From NCBI GenBank assembly GCA_017591395.1, contig WEDG01000464.1:124001-188000 (forward strand): a stretch of DNA of 64,000 nt. The letters run 5' to 3'. Under the pieces are notes generated by a model. It searched no databases and was not told where the DNA came from. It saw nothing but the letters and a program-made list of their open reading frames with translations. Each line of letters begins with the position of its first letter. Position 1 is the stretch's first letter. The translations under genes were made by a program, and so were the position numbers. Positions 33,429 to 44,530 of the stretch are shown here, piece after piece. The DNA is from Schistocephalus solidus. Lineage: Eukaryota > Platyhelminthes > Cestoda > Diphyllobothriidea > Diphyllobothriidae.

Positions 33429-34738
33429 TTAGTAGTACAAACAGGAAAAATAGTCCCTTCTGTAATCTACGAAGCCATAGCGGGTCAAGGCTTGTAAGCT
33501 CACAGCGTTGTTGGTAGGACAGGTTTCGGTGATCTGAATAGAAAACTTTTTTGTAAAGAAGTGCTGGACTGATTCTATCTTCTTTCGTTCACTAGCGTGC
33601 AGAAGACTAAATAGAAACGAGCAGTATTCCAGACTAGGCCTGACATACATTTTATAGAGGCTGATTCTAATTTTGAAGGTTTTGAAATTTCTGAGAATAA
33701 ACCCAGTAGTTTGGCGTGCTTTCGAGACAATCAGGGCGCAGTGCTCTGACAGATTAAGACTACTAGAGTATGATATGCCCAGATCCTTTATAACTCCGGG
33801 CACGTTTAGATCGTGACCATCTATGCTTAGGTGGGGCTGATGGTTGTCGCCAATAACCATCACGGAGCACTTTTGCCAAGAAAGTGAGAGGCGCCATGTG
33901 CGACACCACTGAGCGAACGCCTGAAGATCCGTTTTTAAGAGCTCAAGCACGATGTTACGATCAATCGGTTTATATCGATAGGCAACTTTAAAATCGTCAG
34001 CGTACAGAAAGGGCCTACCATACTGAAAACAATCAGGAACATCGTTGACAAAGAGGCAAAATAGAAGCGGGCCGAGCACGCTGCCCTGAATAACTCTGCT
34101 CCTCACATGCGTGGGGTTGGAGATAACATCATAAATTTTAACCCGTTGTGCGCGAGTATTCAAATAGGAAGATATTAGGTTCAGAAACTTGTTAACTATG
34201 CCAAAGGAGGCAAGTGTCAGCAGAAGAAATGATGGTCAACACGAACAATAGCCTTCGTGAAATCGAAGTAAATGGTGTAAATGGTAAAACCACTGTCTCT
34301 AAATTGTAGCACCTGATCAAAGAAGGAGAGCTGGCAGGTGTCACAAGACCTTTTTTCGAGGAACCCATGTTGATCCACATTAAGTAGGTTATTCTCTGTT
34401 AGGTAACGCGATATCATGTCTTTGATCAAGGTCTCAAAGATCTTCAAGACTGCTGGCAGTGTATTTACTGGCCTTAAGTCGTCAAATGACGTAGGTCGAC
34501 CGTGTTTGGGTATAGGCGGAATGTGCGATTCCTTCCATAAAATAGGGAAGGTTTTACTTTCAATAGCAAGATTAAATATCTTATACAGAAGGGCCGGAAA
34601 TATATCATTTGCATTCACCTTTAGAACGCTGATCAGGACGCCATCTGGTCCAGGACTGTAAGATTGACGAAAACGCATAATGGATACGGTCACGTTCCAG
34701 AGGGTAAAGTTATGGTTTCGAGGACTTAAGTCGTCCAA
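33429..34738 (-). pseudogene. Family D ORF2, reverse transcriptase
   Basis: Two overlapping open pieces. 34738-34217 has YSPGPDGVLISVLK, LWKESHIPPIPKHGRPTSFD, LRPVNTLPAVLKIFETL and QHGFLEKRSCDTCQLSFFDQ. 34163-33429 has VIQGSVLGPLLFCLF, FLYADDFKVAYRYKPID, LQAFAQWCRTWRLSLSWQK, VPGVIKDLGISYSSSLNLSE and LEYCSFLFSLLHASERKK. A frame change lies just after motif A. The RT synthesises LINE cDNA at the nicked target. Confidence 0.75.
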
Positions 34739-34949
34739 ACCCAGATGGTACGAAAGGGAGCGACAGTATGTTCACAAAACGTTCTAGACAAGAAAGCATT
34801 AAAGCCATCAGCTGTCAACTTAGTGTCAGCTATAGGGTTTAGTCAGGCGTATCATATATTACGGGGTGCTGCGTTTTTCTCTGCGCTTTTACAGTGCGCG
34901 AAAAGAGTTTGGCAACATTTAACGAAGGGTTTTCGGCAAAGTTGACCTC

Positions 34950-36125
34950 CTAAGCTAGTCGTCTTTCGTCCGATAACCTCTTAGCCTCTTCAAAGATTTG
35001 TTGAATCAAGGGCAGGTCTGAAGTGTCGTTTTGTACATAAAAACTACGGGAAAGCCTACGCAGTCTACGGCGGAAAGATGAAAGGAGGTAGACTTCATCC
35101 TTGACATTAATTATTTTCTTACGGGGAACAAAAGGAGAAATGAGTGGACCTAGAAATTGGAACAATATATCAGCACAAACATTTACCTCCAAACATACAA
35201 AGAAGTTAGTCCAATCGTAGGAATTTAGATGTGTTAGCAATTCCCCCATATTTGCTTATCTGAAATCACGGAAAAAAACTATATTTTTTGGAAAACTTTG
35301 CATCAGCCTCGAGTTCTAGTGTAGAAAGAACTATAGCATGGTAAGAACTCCCGAGTAGGTCTAAAGGTGACACTGACAATGGCTGACAACCTCTACAAAA
35401 ATAAGATCAAGTTTGCTTGATCCTCGGGTGGAAAATCAACTACCTGGTCCCACATGCCAATATCTATGGCCTAAAGTAGGTCTTCGAACTTTGCAGGACC
35501 AGAAGGTGGAAACCAATGAACTTCAGGAAGATTGAAGTCACCTGCAATCAAGCAGTACTTCAGATTTAAGTCAGCTGCGGCGTGAAATGCCTGCGAGAGA
35601 CAAAGATCGTAATCCTCGCTGGCATTGTGGGGGGCGTTAGACGCAACCAACGAGTAAAGAGTAGTTATCTTTTAGGACAACTTGGAGCCAACAGCTCTCT
35701 TCTACCGCGGTAAATTTTCGATAGTCCAACGGCAGAAATGCTAGTGGTTGCTTAACATAGATACAGCTTCCTCCGCCATGGCCCTCGTGTCGATCATTCC
35801 GAATGTAAGCGTAGCCTAGAATATAGAGTTTGGAGTCGGATACACAGGGTGTTGCTCATATCTCTGTAACTATTATAATGTCAAGGCGGTGGATGGAAAA
35901 CAGAGTCTGAAGAAAAGCCATCTTATTAAGCAGAGATCTGACATTAAGGACGATTATTTTAAGCGGGCACGTTTTCGGTTTCTGAAACGGGACAGAAAGG
36001 CTGTCAAAGTGACTTCCTTCGGCCAAATAAATGCTCTTTTCACTTGAACTATCGGTCCTCCCCTTATTTCTATATGTGCCTCGCCATTGTTCCTTCGTGT
36101 TTCCAGTTCTATTATTAATTGTCAC
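34950..36125 (-). pseudogene. Family D ORF2, endonuclease and linker (decayed)
   Basis: The EN start at 36125-35856 ends with ILNVRSLLNKMAFLQTLFSI. Middle EN motifs are present in broken frames (a GDFNLPEVHW-like stretch near 35520-35550). The linker 35249-34950 has FVPRKKIINVKDEVYLLSSF and RRRLRRLSRSFY. The many frame breaks show no active endonuclease. Confidence 0.6.
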
Positions 36126-36199
36126 ATTTTCATTCGCTCTTTTAGCCCGTATTCCGGTTAAAAAACTTCAGAATGTGGACCTGGTAGGGTTGATTTTCA

Positions 36200-37030
36200 C
36201 TGTAGCAGGAGCTGTGCCTGGGCTTCGTTTTTCAAGATGATTTTAAGTGGTCTTGGTCGAGGATTTGAATCAGGTGTTGACAGAGCCTTCCTTATTCTAT
36301 ATGCCTTGAGAATGTGGATGGACACGCCGTCCGGTAGCAACGTTTTTGCATACAATTGAAGGAGTTTCAAGTCGTGTTTTACTCGCTCCTTTGGAATTAT
36401 TGACGCTGAATCTGGGAACCCCTTTATGATGAAGTTATATATTCGACTCAATCGAGCGCCTGCTTGCAGCTCAGGTCTTTCAACTGATTGAGTACTTGTT
36501 ACCAGTTAACTTTGTCCGATAGGCCAGACAAACCGGGTGTCGGGCAGACTGGAGCCAAATCAGTGTACGACTTGGTCTTCTTAGACCTTTTCCTCTTTGG
36601 ATTTACAATTTCACCAACCTCTTCAACATCGCATGTTGATTCAACGTCCAGCAGCGATGTAGCGCTGGGCTTTAAGGCTAGATTATTGCTTATGCTGCCT
36701 GAGCTTAGTGATGATGGTGTGGAGCAAGGACTAGATGGGACACCCTTTCAAACTAGCAAACTAGCAATCCGTCCTCTGGTTTACTGGGTTCGGTTAACGC
36801 GATGGCTTCTATGTGATATTAGGTAAGCTTAAAGAGGCTATGCGTGCATCCGAATTTTGCTTTGCGGTATGTTTTTTTACGGACAGGAGCTTTTTTAACA
36901 GGTGGACAAGAAATAGATTTTTTTAAGTTATCTATTTCTTGCCTTATACTGTCTACCTCCTGCTCCATCCCTAAGAATTTCTGTAGGAGGCTGAAACAAC
37001 CGATAAAGTTTCATCTTCATAAGCTACATT
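36200..37030 (-). pseudogene. Family D ORF1 with coiled coil and RRM-like end
   Basis: Reverse-strand pieces: an N-terminal coiled coil MEQEVDSIRQEIDNLKKSI followed by basic VKKAPVRKKTYRKAKFG (about 36985-36850). Then comes a linker with VNPKRKRSKKTKSYTDLAP (about 36590) and an RRM-like end at 36451-36197 with FIIKGFPDSASI and RPRPLKIILKNEAQAQLLL. The last motif parallels family A ORF1 (VRPRPLKVVL). Frames are broken between pieces. Confidence 0.6.
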
Positions 37031-37330
37031 AACTGAGCTTACTTTACTTTTGCCCGTTTAGCGTATGGTGAACAATTAGCAGAATAACGATAGTTGCAAC
37101 TATTTTCTGCTATTCTATTAATTCTCTGATCAAAATCCCCCGCCAATATGGCTGAGTGGTAAGAGACGTCGATAGACGGTCCTACGCGATGTTGTGGTGC
37201 ATGTGCGAAACTAGGTCTCGGACCAATTATTCGTAACAATAAACTTAAGGCACCTGCGTTTTTCATACTAATGGGGATACAGAGCAAATGCAATTGATGT
37301 TAGAATCGCCAAAAAATTAACAGAGAGTCG

Positions 37331-37788
37331 GTTAGGATATTCATCAATAAGAATATGAAAATATAAGGACTCGACCTTTGGTTTGAGCCACTTTCGCGAT
37401 TGAAACCCTAATAGCAATCTATATCAGTCGTATATCTCTAGGATATCGACACGTCGAGATACATATATCGACTGTATATCGACTTTGACCCCTTTGCCGA
37501 TATATGCCTGATATCGACATGTCGAGATTTTTCGAAATATACGAAAAAGGGTCGGATACTTCTACACTACCCCCCATTTAAAACGAATACATACGGAACA
37601 CCCATTATTATTTTTTTACCGTGACCGCCAACTACGTAACCATTACTTCTCATCCTATTTAGCTCGCGTATACGCCACTGCAGTCGCATTTTCCGCTTTT
37701 TACAAGTTTTTTTAAAAAAATGTAACACACAGTTGATGGGAAATATAAAAAATGTGTATTATAAAACGTCCATAATAATATATGTACA
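37331..37788. other. Non-coding gap with a TATCGAC palindrome cluster
   Basis: Between the 5' ends of D2 (-) and D3 (+). 37432-37530 contains repeated TATCGAC / GATATC motifs, with two near-palindromes of the form ATATCGACRYGTCGAGAT (37443-37460 and 37511-37528). 37560-37788 is A/T-rich with no gene recognised. Confidence 0.5.
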
Positions 37789-38099
37789 ATAAAGGCGGAT
37801 GCAAACGATATTTTTCCGTCCCTTCTGTATTAGATATTTAATCTTGCTCTTGAAAGTGAAACTTTCCCTATTTTATGGAAGGAATCGCACATACTGTCTA
37901 TTCCGAAACACGGCCGACCTACGTCATTTGACGACTTTAGGCCAATAAATACACTACCAGCAGTCTCGAAGATCTTCGAGAACTTGATCAAAGACAAGAT
38001 AATGTGTCACCTAAGAGAAAATTACCTACTTAATGCGGCTCAGCATGGTTTTCTCGAAAAAGGTCTTGTGAAACTTGCCAGCTCTCTTTCTTCGATCAT

Positions 38100-39113
38100 G
38101 TGCTACAAGCTAGAGACAGCGGTTTTGCAATTTACACCGTTTACTTCGATTTCACTAAGGCTTTTGATCGTGTTGACCATGATCTCCTACTGCTGAAACT
38201 TGCCTCCTTCGGCATAGGTAACAAGCTTCTGAACTTAATATTTTCCTATTTGAATGCTCGCGCACAACGGGTTAAAATTTCTGATGTTATCTCCAACCCC
38301 ACGCATGTGAGGAGCGGAGTTATTCAGGGCAGCGTGCTCGGCCCGCTTCTATTTTGCCTCTTTGTCAACGATGTTCCTGATTGTTTTCAGTATGGTAGGC
38401 CCTTTCTGTACGCTGACGATTTAAAAGTTGCCTATCGATATAAACCGATTGATCGCAACATCGTGCTTGAGCTCTTAAAAACGGATCTTCAGGCCTTCGC
38501 TCAGTGGTGTCGCACATGGCGCCTCTCACTTTCTTGGCAAAAGTGCTCCGTGATGGTTATTGGCGACAACCATCAGCCCCACCTAAGCATAGACGGTCAC
38601 GATCTAAACGTGCCCCGACTTATAAAGGATCTGGGCATATCATACTCTAGTAGTCTTAATCTGTCAGAGCACTGCGCCCTGATTGTCTCGAAAGCACGCC
38701 AAACTACTGGGTTTATTCTCAGAAATTTCAAAACCGTCAAAATTCGAATCAGCCTCTATAAAATGCATGTCAGGCCTAGTCTGGAATACTGCTCGTTTCT
38801 ATTTAGTCTTCTGCACGCTAGTGAACGAAAGAAGATAGAATCAGTCCAGCACTTCTTTAAAAAAAGAGTTTTCTATTCAGATCACCGAAACCTGTCCTAT
38901 CACCAACGCTGTGAGCTTACAAGCCTTGACCCGCTGTGGCTTCGCAGATTACAGAAGGGACTATTTTTACTGTTTAAACTACTAAACAGTCGTACATTTA
39001 ACCCCCTTACATCTCTGAGGCACCTCGACCACTCTCGGCGCACCAGTCATCGAGATGTATTTTTATTTCTTCCTTTGGCATGCACGGATAAATACCGACA
39101 GTTTTTTCGGTAA
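38100..39113 (+). pseudogene. Family D ORF2, reverse transcriptase and C-terminus
   Basis: 337 open codons: YTVYFDFTKAFDRVDHDLLL (motif A), LNARAQRVKISDV, VRSGVIQGSVLGPLLFCLFV, FLYADDLKVAYRYKPID (motif C aspartates intact), FAQWCRTWRLSLSWQK, LIKDLGISYSSSLNLSEHCA, MHVRPSLEYCSFLFSLLHAS, KKIESVQHFF and CELTSLDPLWLRRLQKGLF. The upstream part (37860-38099) lies in another frame after a one-base loss near 38060: the protein reads GFLEKGLVKLAS instead of GFLEKRSCDTCQ as in D2. The true protein is longer at both ends. Confidence 0.8.
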
Positions 39114-39481
39114 ACGCTATAGCAATCCGGAATAAGTTACCTAGAAGTATCAAAATTCAGCAAATCTATCCCTTGTTTACGCGAACTGTCACTAGTTTTC
39201 TACATTCAGGACACCTTCCAAAACCTTTGGGTGCTGACTCTGTTGAAGTTCTCTTCGGTACTGATGGCGTTCACGGACTCTGAATCCTGTGCCGGTCTTC
39301 ATGCTGAGGCGAAAAATTACTGGCTCTGCAGACCTCAATCGGCTTTTTTCTCAGTCGACAGCGAACAGCCGCTCGCCGACATACCTGCTGGTGCAGAATA
39401 CCGGATGCGTAACACTGAATGGAGAGGTTCTTCACCGGGCACCTGTTAACGCGTCCCTGTCGAGAACTTTAATTACTCAAT

Positions 39482-39546
39482 AAGCTGCAGTTTTTTCTCC
39501 TGAGAACACATGAAACAACGATCAGGAGTTTTTTTCACTGTCAGCT
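39482..39546 (+). other. ENE-like U-loop hairpin (family D), minimal form
   Basis: AAGCTGCAGT, T5-6, CTCCTGA, an 18-nt loop, TCAGGAG, T7, CACTG, T, CAGCTT. The outer helix is 10 pairs with one bulged T, the inner 7 pairs. At 65 nt it is the shortest and cleanest version in the window. Confidence 0.65.
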
Positions 39547-39748
39547 TGACCCTCTACTGTATATATATATTTTTGACCTTGCCTGTAAACTGGCAATAAA
39601 TAAATAAAATAAAATAATGGATATTAGTTTACTTAATATAAACAATACGGGGTTGTGGAATACATTCAATCAGGGGTTATGCAGGTTGTCAAGATGGGGT
39701 TTTCGAGTGGTGGTGGCTAGTCCTGGGTGGCATTCTAAAAATAGACAG

Positions 39749-40656
39749 TTAAGCAATATGAAAGCAAAGCAACTGACCATTAAAGGGTATTTCAGGGACG
39801 TGCCTTTGAACCCTCTTGCCGGCGGCGTCGAGGAACCTTTTCAGGCGCCTTATAAATGCGGCCTCCAAATAATAAAGGTTTAGACGGCCGCCGCCATTCC
39901 ACCTAACGTACAGCTCTAAATAGTTTGAAATTTACAAGAGATGTTATAACCCACCTGTAATAAGTTCATAAATTTTTGATCCTGATAATGCTTCTTTTTC
40001 TTTCCGTCCTTGGAAATTCAGTTCCAAGGCAATAGCATCATCAAAAATCGAATAAAAAAATGCGCTTAACGAAGTCATCCGTATTTCGGCCATCGAGGCA
40101 GAGTAAATATGACTCCTAATTGAAAATGTATATAATTGACGGGTACTTACCAGTTCCCTGCGGAAATTTGGGTCCAGCAGCCGTTCATGTAAGTGTCTGA
40201 AAGCAGCATGGCTGGCAATCGGCTGTGCGACTGGATTTCCAGGCATCTCAATACCCTGCTGAATGGGAGCTGTACTTGTTGTCGGTTGAGTATGCTCCAC
40301 CGTTCGCAGTTTTGTTAAAATTCGACGTTGTGTGGCCTGCACTTGTAGCAGCCGTTTTCGGAAGTAGGTTAAGACGTCGAAATACTTCTGTTTGAAATTC
40401 CGATTGCGAATGTGGTTCAGATGCGTCAAGGACAATGAATACTCACTAGATAACAGTCTAACCTGCTTTCTGAGGATGCCTACTGGAAGACAAAGTTTCC
40501 TCTGATGTCTCAGACACGGCATTTAATTGTTCTTCCTATTCATACTTATATGTACAACATGCTACCTACCGGTGATAGTGGAGGTGTCTCGTCCCACAAG
40601 TAGGAGTCCTCATCCCTGTAACGACGTGGTCGCTTTGATTGCCGCTGTGAGCTCAT
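39749..40656 (-). pseudogene. DUF4806-like gene, four small exons, one frameshift
   Basis: Exon 1 is 40656-40570 (M-SSQRQSKRPRRYRDED, a nuclear-localisation-like basic start) or extends to 40566. Exon 2 ends at 40151 (start 40501 or 40482, depending on the junction) and encodes a helical stretch (KQKYFDVLTYFRKRLLQVQ) and the start of the domain (FRHLHERLLDPNFRREL). Intron 2 (40116-40150) is 35 nt with GTAAGT...TTAG. Exon 3 (40115-39955) continues ESYLLCLDGRNTDDFVKRIF and, after a one-base slip in a T7 run, ALELNFQGRKEKEALSGSKI with YELI. That order matches my knowledge of DUF4806 (PF16064): FxxLExxLxDxxFRxxL, then NwkGrkgKkaf. A fourth exon (39915-39749) is tentative. The T-run shift may be decay or an assembly error. 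Confidence 0.5.
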
Positions 40657-40833
40657 GATCAATAGCTACAACCGTACAGTAATGCATAAGTTTAGGGGTT
40701 GCAATCCTTTGTCTATTGCCACTTCAACCCTTCAGAGCAAGTGAGCCTCTAACTAGGTGGGCTGTGCGGTTTTAGGGTTCACGGGCAATTTTCCACTTGG
40801 GAAGGGTATGTAAGTAGCCGATATTGTAAATGG

Positions 40834-41286
40834 CTATGTGGCTTTACGCCACGGGTCTATTAATTCTATTAACACATAAAAACCATCTCTATGGAAGCAA
40901 GCATACTTACGAATTTGATGCGGTAAATCCGTCCAAAGTATGGTTGTATCCATGGTCGCCTTATATACATGCATCTCGGATGAACTAATAGGGTAGTCTA
41001 AATAATCTAAAAGGTTGGTGAACTTGACGTAAACTATGCGAATTCGACCGTCCTTAATTACAAGAACATTTTTAACGCGTACTTTCTTATCCCCTTAAGC
41101 AATGCATCCGTTGGCTAAGGAATTATCTACTCTAACCTGTGCAGTTTGGATGCATTTGTATTGATCACAGGGCTCACAATTTCTAGGAACTGGACCCCGG
41201 TGATGCTTGTGAAGACATCTAGGCTGACGTGTTTCCTTTGTATCAAATATATGAACATATATCTCACTCAACCTTCTGGCAACTTG
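40834..41286 (-). pseudogene. Unrecognised coding exon with one in-frame stop, transposase-like
   Basis: A long reverse-strand frame following a good splice acceptor (CCTCTGCAG at about 41287-41295): QVARRLSEIYVHIFDTKETR, QPRCLHKHHRGPVPRNCEPC, DQYKCIQTAQVRVDNSLANG, then an in-frame TAA (41095-41097), then GDKKVRVKNVLVIKDGRIRI, VYVKFTNLLDYLDYPISSSE and YVLIELIDPWRKAT before a TAG at 40834. Continuity across a single stop suggests a recently killed gene. The C-terminal flavour (basic His/Cys region, then KF..L.DY.DYPI.SS) recalls TNP2/KDZ-type transposase-linked proteins as I remember them; this is weak. It lies 177 bp upstream of the DUF4806-like gene on the same strand. Confidence 0.45.
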
Positions 41287-41540
41287 CTGCAGAGGTTGCG
41301 ATTGCTTTTACGCAGCATTTTCCTTAATTTACCTAGCTAGCTTTCAAACGGAAAGGACGAGAATGAATCTGGAGGCCCATGTCGCTGAACATCGGCGTCA
41401 TTTATCCGATTTATCATTAAACCTATTTATAATTCCGTATATATAAGGGAGATAGGCAGAGCCTTTGAAAACCCTTTTTACAGATAGACGCTAGCAAAAC
41501 AAGCAAATGTTACATGGCGATAGTCGTTTTAGTATATCAA

Positions 41541-43770
41541 TCATTGCTGTCGACTCGATATATTTCCATCAAGTAAAAATGCATCAAGTCTTCTTTTAAA
41601 CATTTCAACGCTTTCAGCCCCAACAACTGAGGCTGGCAGTTTGTTCCATTCGTCAATCACTCGTTGGGAAAATAAGTTGGCCCGCACTTCAAGTTTGGTG
41701 TGATTTCTTTTCAGTTTGTATTGGAGACCTCGGAGACTTGTCATGTTTGCCAATTCAAAAACGTTGGCCGTCTGAAGATCACAATCAACTCCTCTGACCA
41801 GTTTGAAGACTAAGATCATATCCCCTCTGTATTGCCTATAAGAAAGAGGAAAAATTTAAGTCTTTCTAGGCGGCCCTCATAGGGTAGGCATTCCAATCCG
41901 CTGACTAGTTTCGTTGCCCTCCGTTGAACTTTCTCCAGCAGAGCGTAGTCATGTTTCTTCCAAGGGCGCCACGCCTGAACGCAATATTCCAACACCGGCC
42001 GGATAAATGTTCCAAACACGCGCCCAAAAAGCTCTCCGTCAAAATTAACGAAGGACCTCCTGATTGCGTCTTAGATACACATAGCTTTCTTTGCGATATT
42101 CGCACAGTGCGACGATAATTTTAGAGTTGGTGATATCCATATACCCAAGTCCTTTAGAATGTTTACCTCCTGGAGTTGGTGACCACTGATGGAGTACCGG
42201 TATTCAAATCTAATCAGCCTTCTGGAACTAGACCGCAGTCGGATTATTTGGCATTTGTTAAGATTAAGGTTCAGCAGCCACTCATCACACCATGTTTGCA
42301 AGCGATCTAAGTTTTGTTGTAATTTTCGCGCATCCTCCGGTTTTTCAATCGAGTTCCATAACTTCAAATCGTCAGCGAACATTACCTTCTCGCATGTCAG
42401 ACAATCCAGGCAGTCGTTTACGAATATCAGAAACAAAATGGGACCCAGAACGCTGCCCTGCGGAACTCCACTGTGAACGGTTTCCCAGTGAGACTTGGTG
42501 TCTCTGATACAAACACGCTGGCGCCTGTCTGTGAGAAATTCGGCCAACCATTTGAGTAGGTTGCCAGTCACACCCATTTGATGGAGCTTAAAGATCAGAC
42601 GTTTGTGTGGAACCCTGTCAAAGGCTTAGCTAAAGTCAATGTAGACCGCATCGACTGACAAACCCATTTCTAATGATTTTGTCCAACGTTCCATGGATGT
42701 GAGCAAGTTTGTGAGGCAGGATCGACCACTTCGAAATCCATGTTGATATGAACTAAGCAAGTTATTCTCTTGAAGATGCCTCATAAGTTCCGTTTTGATT
42801 ATCTTCTCCATCATTTTGCAACAAATACTTGTGAGGCTGACTGGTCGGAAACTGTTTGGTGATGTCCTCTCTCCTCCTTTATAGATGTGGTTATGTTGGC
42901 TATCTTCCACTCGGTAGGCAGAGCCCCCGCCTCCATCGAATTTTCAAATATCTTGGAGAGCGGAGAGGCCAGCTGTTCTGTGAGTTCATTGAGAACTTTT
43001 GCAGATATACCATCTGGGCCAGGTGATTTAGTGGGCTTTAGCTGTTTCAGAGTTTTTATTACTGTGTCCATTGGGAACGACACCGTGCTTATTTTGTTTG
43101 TAGATGTGGCAGTACTGTAGTATTCATCCTCGTCAAAAAATGGTTCCTCGGTATACACGGACATAAAGAAATTGGATAAGAGGCAGGTCTTATCAGAGTT
43201 ATCAGTTAACCTGTTTCCCTGATTGTCTTTAAGACAAGGAATGCAGTCGCGATTTCGTTTTGCCTTATTAACGTAAGCATAAAACCTTTTCGAATTTCTT
43301 GGTATGTCTTTAACTATTTCTGACTCAAAGGCTGGTCTTTCTTTTCTCAGAAGATTCCGACACCGATTTCGCTGTTTCTCAAAAGCGGAAAAATGTTCAC
43401 GTTGTTGATATCTGGCATATGTTCTCCACAGTCTTCTTTTTTTCTTAAGATTCCTTTTTATTTCCGATGTCACCCACTCGGGTTGGGAGACGCATGATCG
43501 CCTTTTAAGTGGGCAGAATGTCTCTACCAATTGGTGAATCAATTTACTAATTAAGAACCAGGCAGCATTAGGGTCAGGTACATGTGCAGGGCTCCAGTTT
43601 ATCCCATTAAGTAATTCTTTCATTTTGGGAAAATCCCCTTTCCATACATTTCTCTGCCTAACTGCACGACGTTTGGGTACAGAAAAATGACTGTACTCCC
43701 AAGCAAGAACACAATGATCACTTCGTCCAAGCGGCACGTAAGAACTTAATGCAAGAATGCAATTGTCGTC
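41541..43770 (-). pseudogene. Family A ORF2: end of EN, linker, RT and C-terminus (A2)
   Basis: 43737-42811: PLGRSDHCVLAWEYSHF (EN SDH motif), WVTSEIKRNLKKKRRLW, TKSPGPDGISAKVLNELTEQ. 42910-42626: NSFRPVSLTSICCKMMEKII, YQHGFRSGRSC, VDAVYIDFS followed by a stop where SKAFDRVPH continues. 42577-42071: SGVPQGSVLGPILFLIFVND, FADDLKLWNSIEKPEDARKL, LDRLQTWCDEWLLNLNLNKC. 42019-41541: RPVLEYCVQAW, RVIDEWNKLPASVVGAESVE. Four breaks; otherwise the most complete family A RT region. Confidence 0.8.
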
Positions 43771-43841
43771 TCTACTAATTTTATTTTATTTATTTATTGC
43801 CAGTTTACAAGCAAGGTCAAAAAAATATACAGTAGAGGGTC

Positions 43842-43908
43842 AAGCTGACAGTGAAAAAAACTCCTGATCGTTGTTTCAGGTGTTTTCAGGAGAAAAAAAC
43901 TGCAGCTT
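43842..43908 (-). other. ENE-like U-loop hairpin (family D)
   Basis: AAGCTGCAGT, U6, CTCCTGA ... TCAGGAG, U7, CACTG, T, CAGCTT; identical in layout to D3. Both helices are intact. Confidence 0.6.
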
Positions 43909-44530
43909 ATTGAGTAATTAAAGTTCTGGATAGGGACGCGTAAACACAGGTGCCCGGTAAAGAACCTCTCAATTCAGTGTTACGGATCCGATATTCTGCA
44001 CCAGCAGGTATTTAAGCGAGCGGCTGTTCGCTGTCAACTGAGAAATAAGCCGATTGAGGTCTGCAGCGCCAGTAATTTTTTCCCTCAGCATGAAGACCGG
44101 CACAGGATTCAGAGTCCATGAACGCCATCAGAACCGAAGAGAGCTTCAACAGAGTCAGCACCCAAAAGTTTTGGAAGGTGTCCTGAATGTAGAAAACTAG
44201 TGACAGTTCGCGTAAACAAGGGATAGATTTGCTGAATTTTGATACTTCTAGGTAACTTATTCCGGATTGCTATAGCGTTTACCGAAAAAACTGTCGGTAT
44301 CTATCTGTGCATGCCAAAGGAAGAAATAAAAATACATCTTGATGACTGGTGCGCCGAGAGTGGTCGAGGTGCCTCAGAGATGTAAGGGGGTTAAATGTAC
44401 GACTGTTTAGTAGTTTAAACAGTAAAAATAGTCCCTTCTGTAATCTGCGAAGCCACAGCGGGTCAAGGCTTGTAAGCTCACAGCGTTGGTGATAGGACAG
44501 GTTTCGGTGATCTGAATAGAAAACTCTTTT

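Larger units (their letters stand above)
32791..37330 (-). mobile_element. Family D LINE, near full-length copy (D2)
   Basis: Right to left: ORF1 with coiled coil (37030-36200), EN start (36125-35856, ending near 35300), linker (35249-34950), RT (34738-33429), C-terminal tail (33183-32965) and a 3' UTR ending in (AAAT)n at about 32791. RT motifs: SYSPGPDGVLISVLKV, IYFDFTKAIVRVDHH (motif A Asp and Phe), VIQGSVLGPLLFCLFVNDV and FLYADDFKVAY. Family D is clearly distinct from A, B and C. The 5' end is uncertain (about 37300). Confidence 0.8.
37789..39616 (+). mobile_element. Family D LINE copy (D3), 5'-truncated, best RT
   Basis: It starts inside the RT N-terminal region (KANDIFPSLLYKIFNLALES-like sequence), carries the longest open family D RT (38100-39113), a C-terminal tail (39231-39449) and a 3' UTR with hairpin. 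It ends TTGCCTGTAAACTGGCAA then (AAAT)n at 39616. The TTGCC/GGCAA pair directly before the tail forms a second small hairpin. Confidence 0.85.

Noticed and set aside
37039..37293. 84-codon minus-strand frame before family D ORF1
   Set aside because: No motif and not conserved in other D copies in the window; may be 5' UTR.
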